In this document: positions 1-8,149 of the stretch, piece after piece | How positions within the stretch are numbered: the stretch's first letter is position 1 | How the letters are laid out: each line of letters opens with the position of its first letter | NCBI GenBank assembly: GCA_050258735.1 | Contig: JBLMZJ010000067.1 | Coordinates: forward strand, 1-30,321 | Origin: Syntrophomonas_A sp050258735 | GTDB taxonomy: Bacteria > Bacillota > Syntrophomonadia > Syntrophomonadales > Syntrophomonadaceae | Direction of reading: 5' to 3' | DNA length: 30,321 nt | Notes under the pieces: model-generated | The model's input: the letters and a program-made list of their open reading frames with translations, nothing else | What the model was told of the DNA's origin: nothing | The model's database searches: none | Position numbers and translations under genes: made by a program

Positions 1-1
1 G

Positions 2-328
2 CGGTTACTCGAAGAGGTGTTCAAAAAGGATGGCTGGCAGGTTTCTACTGCGGTGGATGGATCGGAGGCGGTGAGCCTGGCCTTGCAGCTTGAACCTGAC
101 ATCATATTGATGGATATGAAAATGCCAAATATGAATGGATTGGAAGCCTCACAGAAGATCATCGAACAAAACCCCGCCCTCTCTATCATAATGATGACCG
201 CCTATGGTGAAATGGAAGTGGTTCGCGCCGCACTGGACTCGGGGGTCAAGAAATGCGTGACCAAGCCTTTTGACATTATATATCTCAGGGATATGGTCAA
301 CAGTCTGGTACAGGAACAGGCATCCTGA
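2..328 (+). CDS. spo0F: Spo0F-like single-domain response regulator (5' truncated)
   Basis: The reading frame is open to the left edge, so the first residues are outside the window. What remains is a single receiver domain with no output domain. It has the phosphoacceptor Asp in ILMDMKMP, the conserved Thr of MMTAYGE and the Lys of VTKPFD. In sporulating Firmicutes Spo0F is the intermediate phosphate carrier of the phosphorelay, between sensor kinases and Spo0B/Spo0A. The next gene is fbaA, as in B. subtilis, and this order supports Spo0F over a generic CheY-like protein. The stop lies about 80 bases before fbaA. Confidence 0.85.
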   Translation, partial: RLLEEVFKKDGWQVSTAVDGSEAVSLALQLEPDIILMDMKMPNMNGLEASQKIIEQNPALSIIMMTAYGEMEVVRAALDSGVKKCVTKPFDIIYLRDMVNSLVQEQAS

Positions 329-355
329 TCTAATCGGTTCGATGTTGTGGAATGG

Positions 356-373
356 TCGCCGGGAAATCGGCGA
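356..373 (+). other. small perfect hairpin between spo0F and fbaA
   Basis: A 6-bp stem (TCGCCG at 356-361 pairing with CGGCGA at 368-373) has a 6-base loop. No T-run follows, so it is not a normal intrinsic terminator. It could mark an RNA processing or stability point between spo0F and fbaA; this is inference only. Confidence 0.35.
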
Positions 374-409
374 ATGATAAGAATTGTAATAATAAATTGG
401 GGTGATTTT

Positions 410-1264
410 ATGGCACTAGTAGCAGTACATGAACTACTAAAAAAGGCGGACCAGGAAGGATACGCAGTAGGCGCATTCAATGCCAACAATATGGAGATCA
501 TACAGGCGATCGTTATGGCCGCTGAATTGGAGAACTCTCCCGTTATCATGCAGGCCAGTCAGGGAGCGATTACGTATGCCGGATTGGATTATATAACGGG
601 CATTGTGAGAATAGCGGCCAGGAACAGCAAGGTGCCGGTGGCTCTGCATTTGGACCACGGAACTGACTTTGATCAGGTAGTGCGATGTTTTCGGAGCGGT
701 TTCTCTTCGGTCATGTATGACGGATCCAAGCTATCGCTGGAAGACAATATCGCTATAACCAACCGGGTACTCGAAATGGCTCGTCCGGTTGGCGTATCGG
801 TAGAAGCGGAACTGGGCAAGATCGGCGGTACGGAGGATCATGTTACTGTCAGCGATAAAGAAGCCATGTTTACCGATCCGGAGGAAGCCCGATACTTTGT
901 GGAAAAAACCGGGGTAGACAGCCTGGCCATAGCTATCGGTACTGCCCATGGACAGTATAAAGGTGAACCTAAATTGGACTTTGCGAGACTGAAGATAATC
1001 AGGGAACTGACCGGGATACCGATCGTGCTGCACGGTTCTTCCGGGGTACCGGACGAAGCAGTACGCCAGGCCATAGAACTTGGAGTACGAAAAGTCAATA
1101 TCGATACCAATATCAGAGAGGCTTTCGTAGGGGCGATGCGCAAGGTCATTGGGGAAAAACCGGATGAGATCGATCCCCGCAAGATATTGGGCCCGGCCCG
1201 TGAAGAAACGATAGAAATAATCCGGGACAAGATCCGCGTATTCGGCAGCAGCGGTAAAGCATAA
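410..1264 (+). CDS. fbaA: class II fructose-1,6-bisphosphate aldolase
   Basis: A 284-residue protein of the zinc-dependent class II aldolase family, which cleaves or forms fructose-1,6-bisphosphate from dihydroxyacetone phosphate and glyceraldehyde-3-phosphate in glycolysis and gluconeogenesis. The HLDH motif at residues 80-83 carries the catalytic Asp82 and zinc ligand His83. Further zinc ligands are His180 (GTAHG) and His208 (VLHGSSG); the phosphate loops GSSGVP and NIDTN follow. The ATG at 410 is chosen because a GGGGTG ribosome site lies just upstream and the family begins MALV. An earlier in-frame GTG at 347 would add 21 non-conserved residues. It sits between spo0F and the transaldolase-like gene, as in B. 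subtilis. Confidence 0.96.
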   Translation: MALVAVHELLKKADQEGYAVGAFNANNMEIIQAIVMAAELENSPVIMQASQGAITYAGLDYITGIVRIAARNSKVPVALHLDHGTDFDQVVRCFRSGFSSVMYDGSKLSLEDNIAITNRVLEMARPVGVSVEAELGKIGGTEDHVTVSDKEAMFTDPEEARYFVEKTGVDSLAIAIGTAHGQYKGEPKLDFARLKIIRELTGIPIVLHGSSGVPDEAVRQAIELGVRKVNIDTNIREAFVGAMRKVIGEKPDEIDPRKILGPAREETIEIIRDKIRVFGSSGKA

Positions 1265-1277
1265 AGGGGGTTCTTTT

Positions 1278-1916
1278 TTGCGCATTTTTATTGACTCTGC
1301 TAATATAGAAGAGATCAAGGAGATCCACAGTATGGGTTTCCTCGATGGGGTAACCACTAATCCCAGTCTGGTTGCCAAAGAGCATAGGGACTATCCTCAG
1401 GTGGTCAGGGAAATCTGTGCTCTGGTTGATGGCCCGATCAGCGCTGAGGTGATCGGATTGGACTACCAGTCCATGGTAAGCGAGGGTGAGGAACTTGCCC
1501 GGCTGCATCATAATGTTGTGGTAAAGATACCCCTGACTGAAGATGGCCTCCGCGCGATCAAGACGCTGGGGGAAAAGGGCATCACCACCAATGCCACTCT
1601 GGTGTTCTCAGCCAACCAGGCATTACTGGCAGCCCGAGCGGGAGCCGGATTCGTCAGCCCTTTTATCGGCCGGGTGGATGATACCGGAAACGATGGATTG
1701 GTTTTGTTGAACGACATAATTACGATTTTTGACCAGTATGCAATGCCGACTGAGGTGATTGCCGCCAGTATACGCCACCCCATGCATGTGGTGGAATCGG
1801 CCAAGATCGGTTCACATATTGCCACGGTACCCTATGCTGTCATCAAACAGATGGTCAAGCACCCCCTTACCGACGCCGGTATCGATAAATTCTTGAAAGA
1901 CTGGCAACAGCGCTAG
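1278..1916 (+). CDS. fructose-6-phosphate aldolase / transaldolase-like protein
   Basis: 212 residues, the length of the short TalC/FSA (MipB) subfamily of transaldolases rather than the 310-residue classical enzymes. The N-terminus MRIFIDSANIEEI, the TTNPS loop and Schiff-base Lys83 in VVKIPLT are all present, as is GRVDD in the middle. It probably acts on fructose-6-phosphate or sedoheptulose-7-phosphate in the non-oxidative pentose phosphate pathway; sequence alone does not separate transaldolase from aldolase activity. The start is TTG, preceded by AAGGGGG, 13 bases after the fbaA stop, so the two are probably co-transcribed. It corresponds to B. subtilis ywjH by position. Confidence 0.93.
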   Translation: MRIFIDSANIEEIKEIHSMGFLDGVTTNPSLVAKEHRDYPQVVREICALVDGPISAEVIGLDYQSMVSEGEELARLHHNVVVKIPLTEDGLRAIKTLGEKGITTNATLVFSANQALLAARAGAGFVSPFIGRVDDTGNDGLVLLNDIITIFDQYAMPTEVIAASIRHPMHVVESAKIGSHIATVPYAVIKQMVKHPLTDAGIDKFLKDWQQR

Positions 1917-1989
1917 GCATACCGGAATCGATCGTCGTTTCAGCATTGATCGAATATTATATGCTTCATTTATATTGGAGGTTTTGATT

Positions 1990-2985
1990 TTGGAGAGGGA
2001 ATTAGCTCTGGAATTTGCCCGGGTTACGGAAGCCGCAGCCCTGGCTTCTGCTCGTTGGGTGGGCAGAGGTGATAAGGAAGCCGCAGATGATGCAGCAGTA
2101 ACTGCTATGCGAGTTATGTTTGACACGGTCTCCGTCGACGGGCTGGTGGTGATCGGAGAAGGAGAAATGGATGAAGCCCCGATGCTTTATATTGGTGAAA
2201 AGGTCGGCCTTGGAGTTCCGCCTGCTGTTGATATAGCAGTTGACCCGTTAGAAGGGACTAATATCGTAGCCAAGGGTCTTACCGGTGCGATCGCCGTATT
2301 AGCCGCAGCCCCGCGCGGTTCTCTCCTGCATGCTCCGGATATGTATATGGATAAGATCGCCGTAGGAGTTGAGTGCAAGGGCCGGGTGCATCTGGAGGCC
2401 ACAGTAAAAGAGAATCTGAGAGAAGTATCCCGGGCTCTTGATAAACTGATGAGTGAGATCACTGTGGTCATCCTTGACCGTCCCCGCCATCAAGCCATCA
2501 TTGAAGAGGTGCGCCGGTTAGGGGCCCGGATCAAACTGATCACCGATGGAGACGTCTCGCCCGGAGTCGCCGCAGCCTATGATGATTCAGGGGTAGACAT
2601 CCTGATGGGGATCGGGGGAGCACCCGAGGGGGTCATAACTGCTGCTGCTCTGAAGTGTCTGGGTGGTGATTTTCAAGGCCGTCTGGTCCCGGAGGGGGAG
2701 GAAGCTCCGGACGAGATAAGGCGCTGCCATGAAATGGGCATCACCGATGTCAACAAGGTATTTTCACTGGATGAACTGGTTAAATCCGATGATGTTATAT
2801 TTGTTGCTACCGGGATAACCGATTCCTTTTTGCTGAAAGGAGTCCGCTACCATAAGCGCCGGGCAGTTACTGAAACCCTGGTAATGCGCAGCACATCAGG
2901 GACTATCAGACATATTGAAGCCTCCCATCACCTTGATAAAAAACCTTTGTTTAGGAACCAGCTTATTCAAAAGATAATGGAATAA
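1990..2985 (+). CDS. glpX: class II fructose-1,6-bisphosphatase (GlpX type)
   Basis: 331 residues of the GlpX family, which hydrolyses fructose-1,6-bisphosphate to fructose-6-phosphate in gluconeogenesis. The N-terminus MERELALEFARVTEAAALAS is characteristic. The metal and substrate motifs IGEGEMDEAPML (about residues 55-66) and DPLEGT (85-90) are intact. Start: TTG at 1990, eight bases after GGAGG (1977-1981). TTG codons at 1975 and 1984 are in frame but overlap or crowd that ribosome site. In B. subtilis murAB lies between the transaldolase gene and glpX; here it is absent. Some GlpX homologues also act on sedoheptulose bisphosphate, which cannot be judged here. Confidence 0.94.
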   Translation: MERELALEFARVTEAAALASARWVGRGDKEAADDAAVTAMRVMFDTVSVDGLVVIGEGEMDEAPMLYIGEKVGLGVPPAVDIAVDPLEGTNIVAKGLTGAIAVLAAAPRGSLLHAPDMYMDKIAVGVECKGRVHLEATVKENLREVSRALDKLMSEITVVILDRPRHQAIIEEVRRLGARIKLITDGDVSPGVAAAYDDSGVDILMGIGGAPEGVITAAALKCLGGDFQGRLVPEGEEAPDEIRRCHEMGITDVNKVFSLDELVKSDDVIFVATGITDSFLLKGVRYHKRRAVTETLVMRSTSGTIRHIEASHHLDKKPLFRNQLIQKIME

Positions 2986-3346
2986 AGGCTCTATTTTTAT
3001 TTTTGGACTGGTTTAAATAGTAATCTATAAGGTATAATAAATTATTGATAGCATTTCTTTCTGGGTGCATTTCGTTTTCATACACCGTTAGCGTTCTCCC
3101 TGAAGAATTAAAAATGCGTTATATATTTTTGAGAATTGCCTGTAAGAACTTCGCATCTGCAATTCTCTGTCCCGCATCCCAGCCTGATCGCCTTCAAATG
3201 TTTCATGGATCGTGGTAGCCCCGGCTGTGTGGGGGACAAAACCGAAGGTGGATCAAGGCTCTCTTCAATCCATCATTTTTCGGGTCTGAAGCCCGTTGAA
3301 AGCGGGAGGAATAATACCTACGGAGAGTACAGAAAGGAGGCCAGCA
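2986..3346 (+). promoter_or_regulatory. long structured leader of rho
   Basis: A 361-base stretch without a convincing gene. A TATAAT box lies at 3033-3038, but no well-spaced -35 box was found. Three structured parts follow. First is a perfect 9-bp stem (GAGAATTGC 3131-3139 with GCAATTCTC 3159-3167). Second is a terminator-like hairpin at 3247-3280. Third is a CGGG/CCCG/CGGG trio (3281-3284, 3292-3295, 3303-3306) in which the middle segment can pair with either side. Autogenous attenuation of rho in its leader is established in E. coli; that this leader does the same is inference. Confidence 0.5.
3247..3280 (+). terminator. possible attenuator hairpin in the rho leader
   Basis: GGTGGAT (3247-3253) can pair with ATCCATC (3268-3274), seven pairs including one G-U, with a 14-base loop. 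ATTTTT follows. The stem is weak and the T-run short, so it may be an attenuator rather than a full terminator. Confidence 0.35.
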
Positions 3347-4645
3347 TTGAATATCAATATTGCCGAATTAGACAACAAAACCATGTTGGAATTGTACGGC
3401 GTTGCCCGGGAATTGAACCTGGCAGGCTATTCCAAGCTGCGAAAAAAGGAACTGATATTCGAAATCACCAAGGCACTGACTCATTCCGATGAGTTGATGC
3501 AGGCCAGCGGCGTTTTAGAGATCATGCAGGACGGTTACGGATTCTTACGCCCATTTGCCTATGTTCCAAGCCAGGATGACATCTATGTTTCTCCCTCCCA
3601 GATCAGAAAATTTGAGCTGCGTACCGGGGACCGGGTAGGAGGACAGGTAAGACCGCCTAAAGATAATGAACGGTTTTTTGCGCTATTAAAGGTACAGGAT
3701 GTAAACGGGTTCCCACCGGAGGAATCTGTCAAAAGGATCCACTTCGATGCCCTGACCCCGCTCTATCCGCGGCAAAGATTGACATTGGAGACTACTTCCC
3801 AGGAACTGCCCACCAGGATAATCGACCTGATGGCCCCGATAGGAAAAGGTCAGAGAGGTCTTATCGTTGCCCCTCCTAAAGCCGGGAAAACCATATTGCT
3901 GCAGAGGATTGCCCAGGGAATAACCGCCAATCACCCCGAAGTCGAACTCATCATACTGCTGGTTGACGAGAGGCCCGAAGAGGTCACCGATATGCAGCGT
4001 TCAACCCAGGCGGAGGTAGTTGCTTCGACCTTCGATGAACCGCCGGAAAATCATGTCAAGGTAACCGATATGGTTCTGGAGCGGGCCAAAAGATTAGTTG
4101 AACATAAACGCGATGTAGTCATACTCATGGACAGCCTTACTCGTCTGGCCCGCGCGCATAACCTGGTGGTCCCCCCCAGCGGGCGCACCCTATCAGGCGG
4201 TATAGATCCGGCTTCGCTGGACAAGCCCAAACGATTTTTTGGAGCAGCCCGTAATATTGAAGAAGGCGGCAGCCTGACTATCATTGCCACCGCACTGGTT
4301 GAGACCGGATCGCGGATGGATGAGGTAATCTTTGAAGAATTCAAAGGACGTGGCAACATGGAACTGGTATTGGATCGCAAACTGGCGGAGAGAAGGATCT
4401 TCCCGGCTATCGATTTGAAACGTTCCAGCACGCGCAAGGAGGAACTGCTGCTCACCAAGGAAGAATTAGATTTGAACTGGATAATTCGTAACCGGGTCAG
4501 TGAATTCAATCCGGTCGACAGCATGCAGGTGATGTTAGAAACCTTCAAGAAGACCGGGTCCAATAAGGATCTGCTGAGAGCCGCACCGGTAGTTTTCGGC
4601 AATGACAAGCGGGAATACGCCCGGAATGGGTATGACCGCGGTTAA
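3347..4645 (+). CDS. rho: transcription termination factor Rho
   Basis: 432 residues, a full-length hexameric RNA-dependent ATPase that terminates transcripts. The N-terminal Rho helix bundle (about 1-48) is followed by the cold-shock-like RNA-binding domain with GYGFLRP (63-69). The RecA-type motor has Walker A APPKAGKT (175-182), LLVDERPEEVTDMQR, and Walker B VVILMD (257-262). The Q and R loops are in SGRTLSGGID and FKGRGNMEL. Start: TTG at 3347, six bases after AAAGGAGG; the in-frame ATG at 3296 lacks a ribosome site and family similarity. The long insertion seen in actinobacterial Rho is absent. rpmE, next to rho in B. subtilis, is 13 kb away here. Confidence 0.97.
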   Translation: MNINIAELDNKTMLELYGVARELNLAGYSKLRKKELIFEITKALTHSDELMQASGVLEIMQDGYGFLRPFAYVPSQDDIYVSPSQIRKFELRTGDRVGGQVRPPKDNERFFALLKVQDVNGFPPEESVKRIHFDALTPLYPRQRLTLETTSQELPTRIIDLMAPIGKGQRGLIVAPPKAGKTILLQRIAQGITANHPEVELIILLVDERPEEVTDMQRSTQAEVVASTFDEPPENHVKVTDMVLERAKRLVEHKRDVVILMDSLTRLARAHNLVVPPSGRTLSGGIDPASLDKPKRFFGAARNIEEGGSLTIIATALVETGSRMDEVIFEEFKGRGNMELVLDRKLAERRIFPAIDLKRSSTRKEELLLTKEELDLNWIIRNRVSEFNPVDSMQVMLETFKKTGSNKDLLRAAPVVFGNDKREYARNGYDRG

Positions 4646-4682
4646 AACAGGAAACCAGCGAATAAGAATACAAAATTTGGTT

Positions 4683-4713
4683 AAAATAAAGGGCAGGAGC
4701 CCTTTATTTTTTT
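4683..4713 (+). terminator. strong intrinsic terminator after rho
   Basis: A perfect 12-bp stem (AAAATAAAGGGC 4683-4694 with GCCCTTTATTTT 4699-4710) has an AGGA loop and continues into T residues. It lies 38 bases after the rho stop and ends the spo0F-rho segment. Confidence 0.9.
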
Positions 4714-4758
4714 GTGTTCAGAAGGGTTACTGCACTAACGTTGGCTGGGTCTGGATGG

Positions 4759-4770
4759 CCCCCATGGGGG
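4759..4770. other. 12-bp perfect palindrome CCCCCATGGGGG
   Basis: An isolated GC-rich perfect palindrome lies in the 160-base gap between the rho terminator and the M23 peptidase gene. A second small inverted repeat, CCGGA (4798-4802) with TCCGG (4810-4814), lies closer to the gene. Either could be an operator or an RNA hairpin; there is no T-run, so a terminator is unlikely. Confidence 0.3.
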
Positions 4771-4874
4771 TCCCCAAAGTTGCTGAAAAACAGGATGCCG
4801 GAGTGTATATCCGGTAGGATTACCTTGTCTGTTTTTCGCAGAAGAAAACGAGGTGAATACCTACGAGAAAGAAA

Positions 4875-5711
4875 ATGATGTGCCTGGTAATCATGGTTGT
4901 ATTCGTATTAGCCACGATAACCGACCAGGCTGGAGCCGTTTTGTCTAACGAGGATTTTGTACCACGACTGCAAGCGGCAAGAGCACCGGGCAACCAGGCC
5001 ACTGTTTATCTGGTCGAAAAAGGTGACAGCCTATGGGCTATTGCCCAAAAATATCATGTGGACGTTGATATCCTTATGGCTGCCAATAACATGAATGAGG
5101 ACAGCCTGCTGACCATCGGCCGTAAAATAACCATACCCAACGGCCGACATGGAATGCATCGCATAAGTGCTGGTGAAACCTTGTGGGATATCGCTTGTCT
5201 GGCAGGTGTAAGCGTGGAGCAGCTCGAGGCACTGAATCCGGGTGTGGAACCTGATCGGCTTCGTATTGGTGAAGTTCTGAATGTCCCGAGCAGCGGCCTC
5301 CGGCAACAAACTCCTGCCAATAAGAGTTCACGCGGGATATCACGAATTATCCTGAATTGGCCGATAGTTGGTGAGATCACCTCCTATTTTGGCTGGCGTG
5401 ATCGAGCTTTTCATTATGGGCTGGATATTGCCGGTGAGACTGGCGAGCCTATAAGGGCTGCTGCCGGAGGGGTGATTACCTTTAGCGGCTGGAAAGGCAA
5501 CTACGGGAAAGCCGTAATCATCGAACACCCGGATGGACGGCAAACCGTTTACGGACATATGCAGCGCATCCTGGTCGATACCGGTGAGATAGTCCAAAGG
5601 GGTGAAACCATTGGTCGGGTAGGCAGCACCGGTCATTCTACCGGTCCCCATCTGCATTTTGAGATACGGCAGGAAGGCACCTGCATAAACCCGTTGAGTT
5701 ATCTCAGGTAA
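4875..5711 (+). CDS. secreted LysM / M23 family metallopeptidase
   Basis: 278 residues. The N-terminus (MMCLVIMVVFVLATITDQAGA) is a hydrophobic signal segment. Two LysM peptidoglycan-binding repeats follow at about 44-88 and 94-138, then a C-terminal M23 (LytM/peptidase M23) domain from about 165. The zinc site is complete: His180 and Asp184 (HYGLD), His228 (YGHMQ) and His259-x-His261 (HLHFE). It probably cleaves peptide cross-bridges in the cell wall, perhaps during growth or sporulation. The start is uncertain: the ATG at 4875 has only a weak GAGAAAG upstream, while the better GAGGTG (4850-4855) is about 20 bases away. Terminators on both sides suggest a monocistronic unit. Confidence 0.9.
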   Translation: MMCLVIMVVFVLATITDQAGAVLSNEDFVPRLQAARAPGNQATVYLVEKGDSLWAIAQKYHVDVDILMAANNMNEDSLLTIGRKITIPNGRHGMHRISAGETLWDIACLAGVSVEQLEALNPGVEPDRLRIGEVLNVPSSGLRQQTPANKSSRGISRIILNWPIVGEITSYFGWRDRAFHYGLDIAGETGEPIRAAAGGVITFSGWKGNYGKAVIIEHPDGRQTVYGHMQRILVDTGEIVQRGETIGRVGSTGHSTGPHLHFEIRQEGTCINPLSYLR

Positions 5712-5720
5712 AATGATCAT

Positions 5721-5748
5721 AAAGGCCCCCTTTCCAGGGGGTTTTTTT
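5721..5748 (+). terminator. intrinsic terminator after M23 peptidase gene
   Basis: CCCCCT (5726-5731) pairs with AGGGGG (5736-5741) over a 4-base loop, followed by seven T residues (5742-5748). It lies about 15 bases after the stop. Confidence 0.85.
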
Positions 5749-5795
5749 GTGGGCAAATATAGGGTAGGCTTAAGGAAGTAGTGGAGGAGGAGATT

Positions 5796-7061
5796 GTGTT
5801 GTTCAGCCTTTATGCCAATAATCGCGGGGAGGTATTGGAACACCCCGATTTTTTTATGCTGGGCCGCAGCGGTACACATTGGCTGGTCCCGGAAAACTAT
5901 GAAATCATCCCTTTGCCCAAGGGGTCATCCCTGGTCTCTATACCTGGGACCATTCCGGCCGGTCTTGGCCGCGATGATAAGGTGACCGCGATCGAACGTG
6001 ATCCGGCTGATCCTGGTCAGAGCATCCAGGCAGTGGCTGCGCTCCTTCCCCAGGGGTTTACCCGGACCCTTCTGCCGGCCTGTGTAAGTAAAGATAACAA
6101 GGAACTTCCCTTGCTGGGTTATGCAGCTGTAGGTTTCAAAAACGGTAAGATATATGTGGCAGCGGTCCAGACCGACGAACATAATAAATGGCATCCGGTG
6201 AATTACAATACCGAAGGCCTGCCTGCGCGGATAAACAAGATGCTCAAGAAATTCCCGGAAAACCGGATATACCGCCAGCTAGCCCAGTGCTCATTACGCT
6301 ACGGGTGTTTTACCGCCCAGAACATATTCTATCAGCGCTGGGAAGGAGGCATCCCCAGCATGACCAAATGCAATGCTGAGTGTCTGGGCTGCATATCTGA
6401 AAGCCACAGCGAGGTGGTTTCGGCCCAGGAGCGCATCAGCTTTGTGCCGTCGGCCGAGGAGGTGGCCCAGGTGGGGCTGGAGCATCTCAAGTATGCCCGG
6501 GAGGCCATAATAAGTTTCGGCCAGGGCTGCGAAGGTGAGCCATCTCTCAACGCCAAACACCTGGCGGCAGCGGTAAGGGCTATCCGCCGGGAAAGCGATC
6601 AGGGCACTATCAACATAAACACCAATGCCGGTTATACAGAAGGCATCAAACAGCTCTGTGACGCAGGGCTTGATTCCATGCGGGTCACCCTGTTCTCCTG
6701 CATCGAGGATAATTACCTCAGGTACCACCGGCCGCTAAACTATGGATTGGCCGATGTGATCGATTCCATAGAGTATGCCCGGGACCAGGGGGTCTTTGTC
6801 TCTCTCAACCTGCTGGCTTTTCCCGGGCTTACCGACCGGGAAGAGGAAGCCTATACTCTGCTGGATTTTGTAAAGAAGCACCGGGTAAACATGATCCAGA
6901 TGCGTAATTTAAACATTGATCCGGACCGTCTGCTGGCGCATGTATCGACCGGGGGCGAAGCCCTGGGTATGGTAAACCTTCTGGCCATGCTGCAGGAGGA
7001 ACTGCCGGAGGTGACCCTGGGTTCTTACAGTCATCCGGTATTGAGTCGGAGAAGAAGATAA
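5796..7061 (+). CDS. radical SAM protein of unknown substrate
   Basis: About 421 residues. A radical SAM core carries the 4Fe-4S motif CNAECLGC (C192, C196, C199, numbered from GTG 5796). The SAM-binding region resembles FGQGCEGEPSL, and TIM-barrel-like strands follow (GTININTNAG, SMRVTLFS, VFVSLNLLAFPG). Ahead of it is an N-terminal region of about 160 residues that I do not recognise, then a Cys pair at 165 and 171 (QCSLRYGC) that might hold another metal or cluster. Start: GTG 5796, five bases after GGAGGAGG; the GTG at 5781 is inside that site. No carrier peptide or partner gene is adjacent, so the substrate is unknown. It sits alone between a terminator and the yhaM-like gene. Confidence 0.87.
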   Translation: MLFSLYANNRGEVLEHPDFFMLGRSGTHWLVPENYEIIPLPKGSSLVSIPGTIPAGLGRDDKVTAIERDPADPGQSIQAVAALLPQGFTRTLLPACVSKDNKELPLLGYAAVGFKNGKIYVAAVQTDEHNKWHPVNYNTEGLPARINKMLKKFPENRIYRQLAQCSLRYGCFTAQNIFYQRWEGGIPSMTKCNAECLGCISESHSEVVSAQERISFVPSAEEVAQVGLEHLKYAREAIISFGQGCEGEPSLNAKHLAAAVRAIRRESDQGTININTNAGYTEGIKQLCDAGLDSMRVTLFSCIEDNYLRYHRPLNYGLADVIDSIEYARDQGVFVSLNLLAFPGLTDREEEAYTLLDFVKKHRVNMIQMRNLNIDPDRLLAHVSTGGEALGMVNLLAMLQEELPEVTLGSYSHPVLSRRRR

Positions 7062-7153
7062 TTAAAAAAGCCTGCTTGGATATCTGGTTTATAATAGAAA
7101 TGAGTAAGCGGGTTTAAACAAAGAGTATTATGAAACCTGGGGAGGTAACGATT

Positions 7154-8149
7154 TTGGATAAGAAAGGGCCCTATACTATAACACAGTTGAAGGCTATGCC
7201 AGCTGGCAGCCAGGGGTGGGGCAAGTTCCTGGTGCTGGAAAAGACCAAACGCCGGATAAAAGACGGCAGGGAGGTCATCAATCTTAAAATAGGTGACTCA
7301 GGCGGAGAGATCGATTCAGTAGTCTGGGATAATTGCCAGGTAGCCGGCCAACTGGAGGTTGGAGCCGTAGTAGGTGTACTAGGGAACCTGGGGTCATATA
7401 ACAATCGTCTGCAGTTGACCGCCACCAGGATCAAAGTGCTGGAAGAGGATCCGGCTGATTATATGCAGGGACCGGTTATACCCGTGGAAAAACTGCAGGG
7501 AGACCTGCTGGAACTCCTGGCCTCGGTCTCTGATCCCTGGATGCGGGATCTGCTGGGGAGGATATTTGTTCCGGACCTGCTGGACCGTTTCTGCCGGGCG
7601 CCGGCAGCTCGCAAGATCCACCATAACTATGGCGGAGGGTTGCTGGAACATACCCTTAGTGTAGCCGGCAACTGCCTCAAAATGGCGGGAAACTATCCGT
7701 CTTTAAACCGGGATATGTTGGTTACCGGAGCAGTCCTTCATGATATCGGCAAGCTCTATGAATACGAAATGAAGCCATCCCCCCGCTATACTACGGAAGG
7801 CAGGATGATGGGACACATAGTTTTAGGATCAGAGCTGGTGGGAGAAAAGATCAGGACCATGCGGGGAGAAGGTCTGGAATTCCCGGTAGAACTGGAATGG
7901 ATGATCAAGCACCTGATCCTGGCCCATCATGGCAGTCTGGAATTTGGCTCGCCGGTGATCCCGCTCTTCCCCGAGGCTTTCGTTTTATATATGATGGATA
8001 ATCTGGATGCCAAACTCTTCGTATATAAGAACAAGATAGAGGAAAATGACGGTGATGATGAGTTCTTCACCAATTATGACAATTTCCACGGTCAGTATTT
8101 TTTCACCTATCGATATCCCGGGGAAGGGGATACCAGTGACGAAGAATAG
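7154..8149 (+). CDS. YhaM-like 3'-5' exoribonuclease (OB fold plus HD domain)
   Basis: 331 residues. An N-terminal OB-fold nucleic-acid-binding domain (about 10-100) is followed by an HD phosphohydrolase domain with HHNYGGGLLEHT (His156/157 and His166) and the HD pair at His196-Asp197 (VLHDIGK). This architecture matches the B. subtilis YhaM / S. aureus CBF1 family, manganese-dependent 3'-5' exonucleases acting on RNA. Start: TTG 7154, eight bases after GGGGAGG; an ATG at 7130 has no good ribosome site and would add eight residues. It overlaps the next gene by 14 bases, so the two are probably translationally coupled. A TATAAT at 7090-7095 may be part of its promoter, but no spaced -35 was found. 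Confidence 0.9.
   Translation: MDKKGPYTITQLKAMPAGSQGWGKFLVLEKTKRRIKDGREVINLKIGDSGGEIDSVVWDNCQVAGQLEVGAVVGVLGNLGSYNNRLQLTATRIKVLEEDPADYMQGPVIPVEKLQGDLLELLASVSDPWMRDLLGRIFVPDLLDRFCRAPAARKIHHNYGGGLLEHTLSVAGNCLKMAGNYPSLNRDMLVTGAVLHDIGKLYEYEMKPSPRYTTEGRMMGHIVLGSELVGEKIRTMRGEGLEFPVELEWMIKHLILAHHGSLEFGSPVIPLFPEAFVLYMMDNLDAKLFVYKNKIEENDGDDEFFTNYDNFHGQYFFTYRYPGEGDTSDEE

Noticed and set aside
731..1378. 215-residue open frame antisense to fbaA and the transaldolase-like gene
   Set aside because: It is a shadow of two strongly conserved genes on the plus strand and shows no family motif.
2975..3003. Possible terminator after glpX (AATAAA with TTTATT)
   Set aside because: The stem would be all A-T and unstable; read-through into the rho leader cannot be excluded.
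3136..3492. 118-residue open frame across the rho leader
   Set aside because: It overlaps the start of rho in another frame, has no ribosome site and no recognisable protein character.
4051..4608. 185-residue open frame antisense to rho
   Set aside because: The composition is Ser/Leu/Arg-rich, typical of a reverse-strand shadow, and rho is unambiguous.
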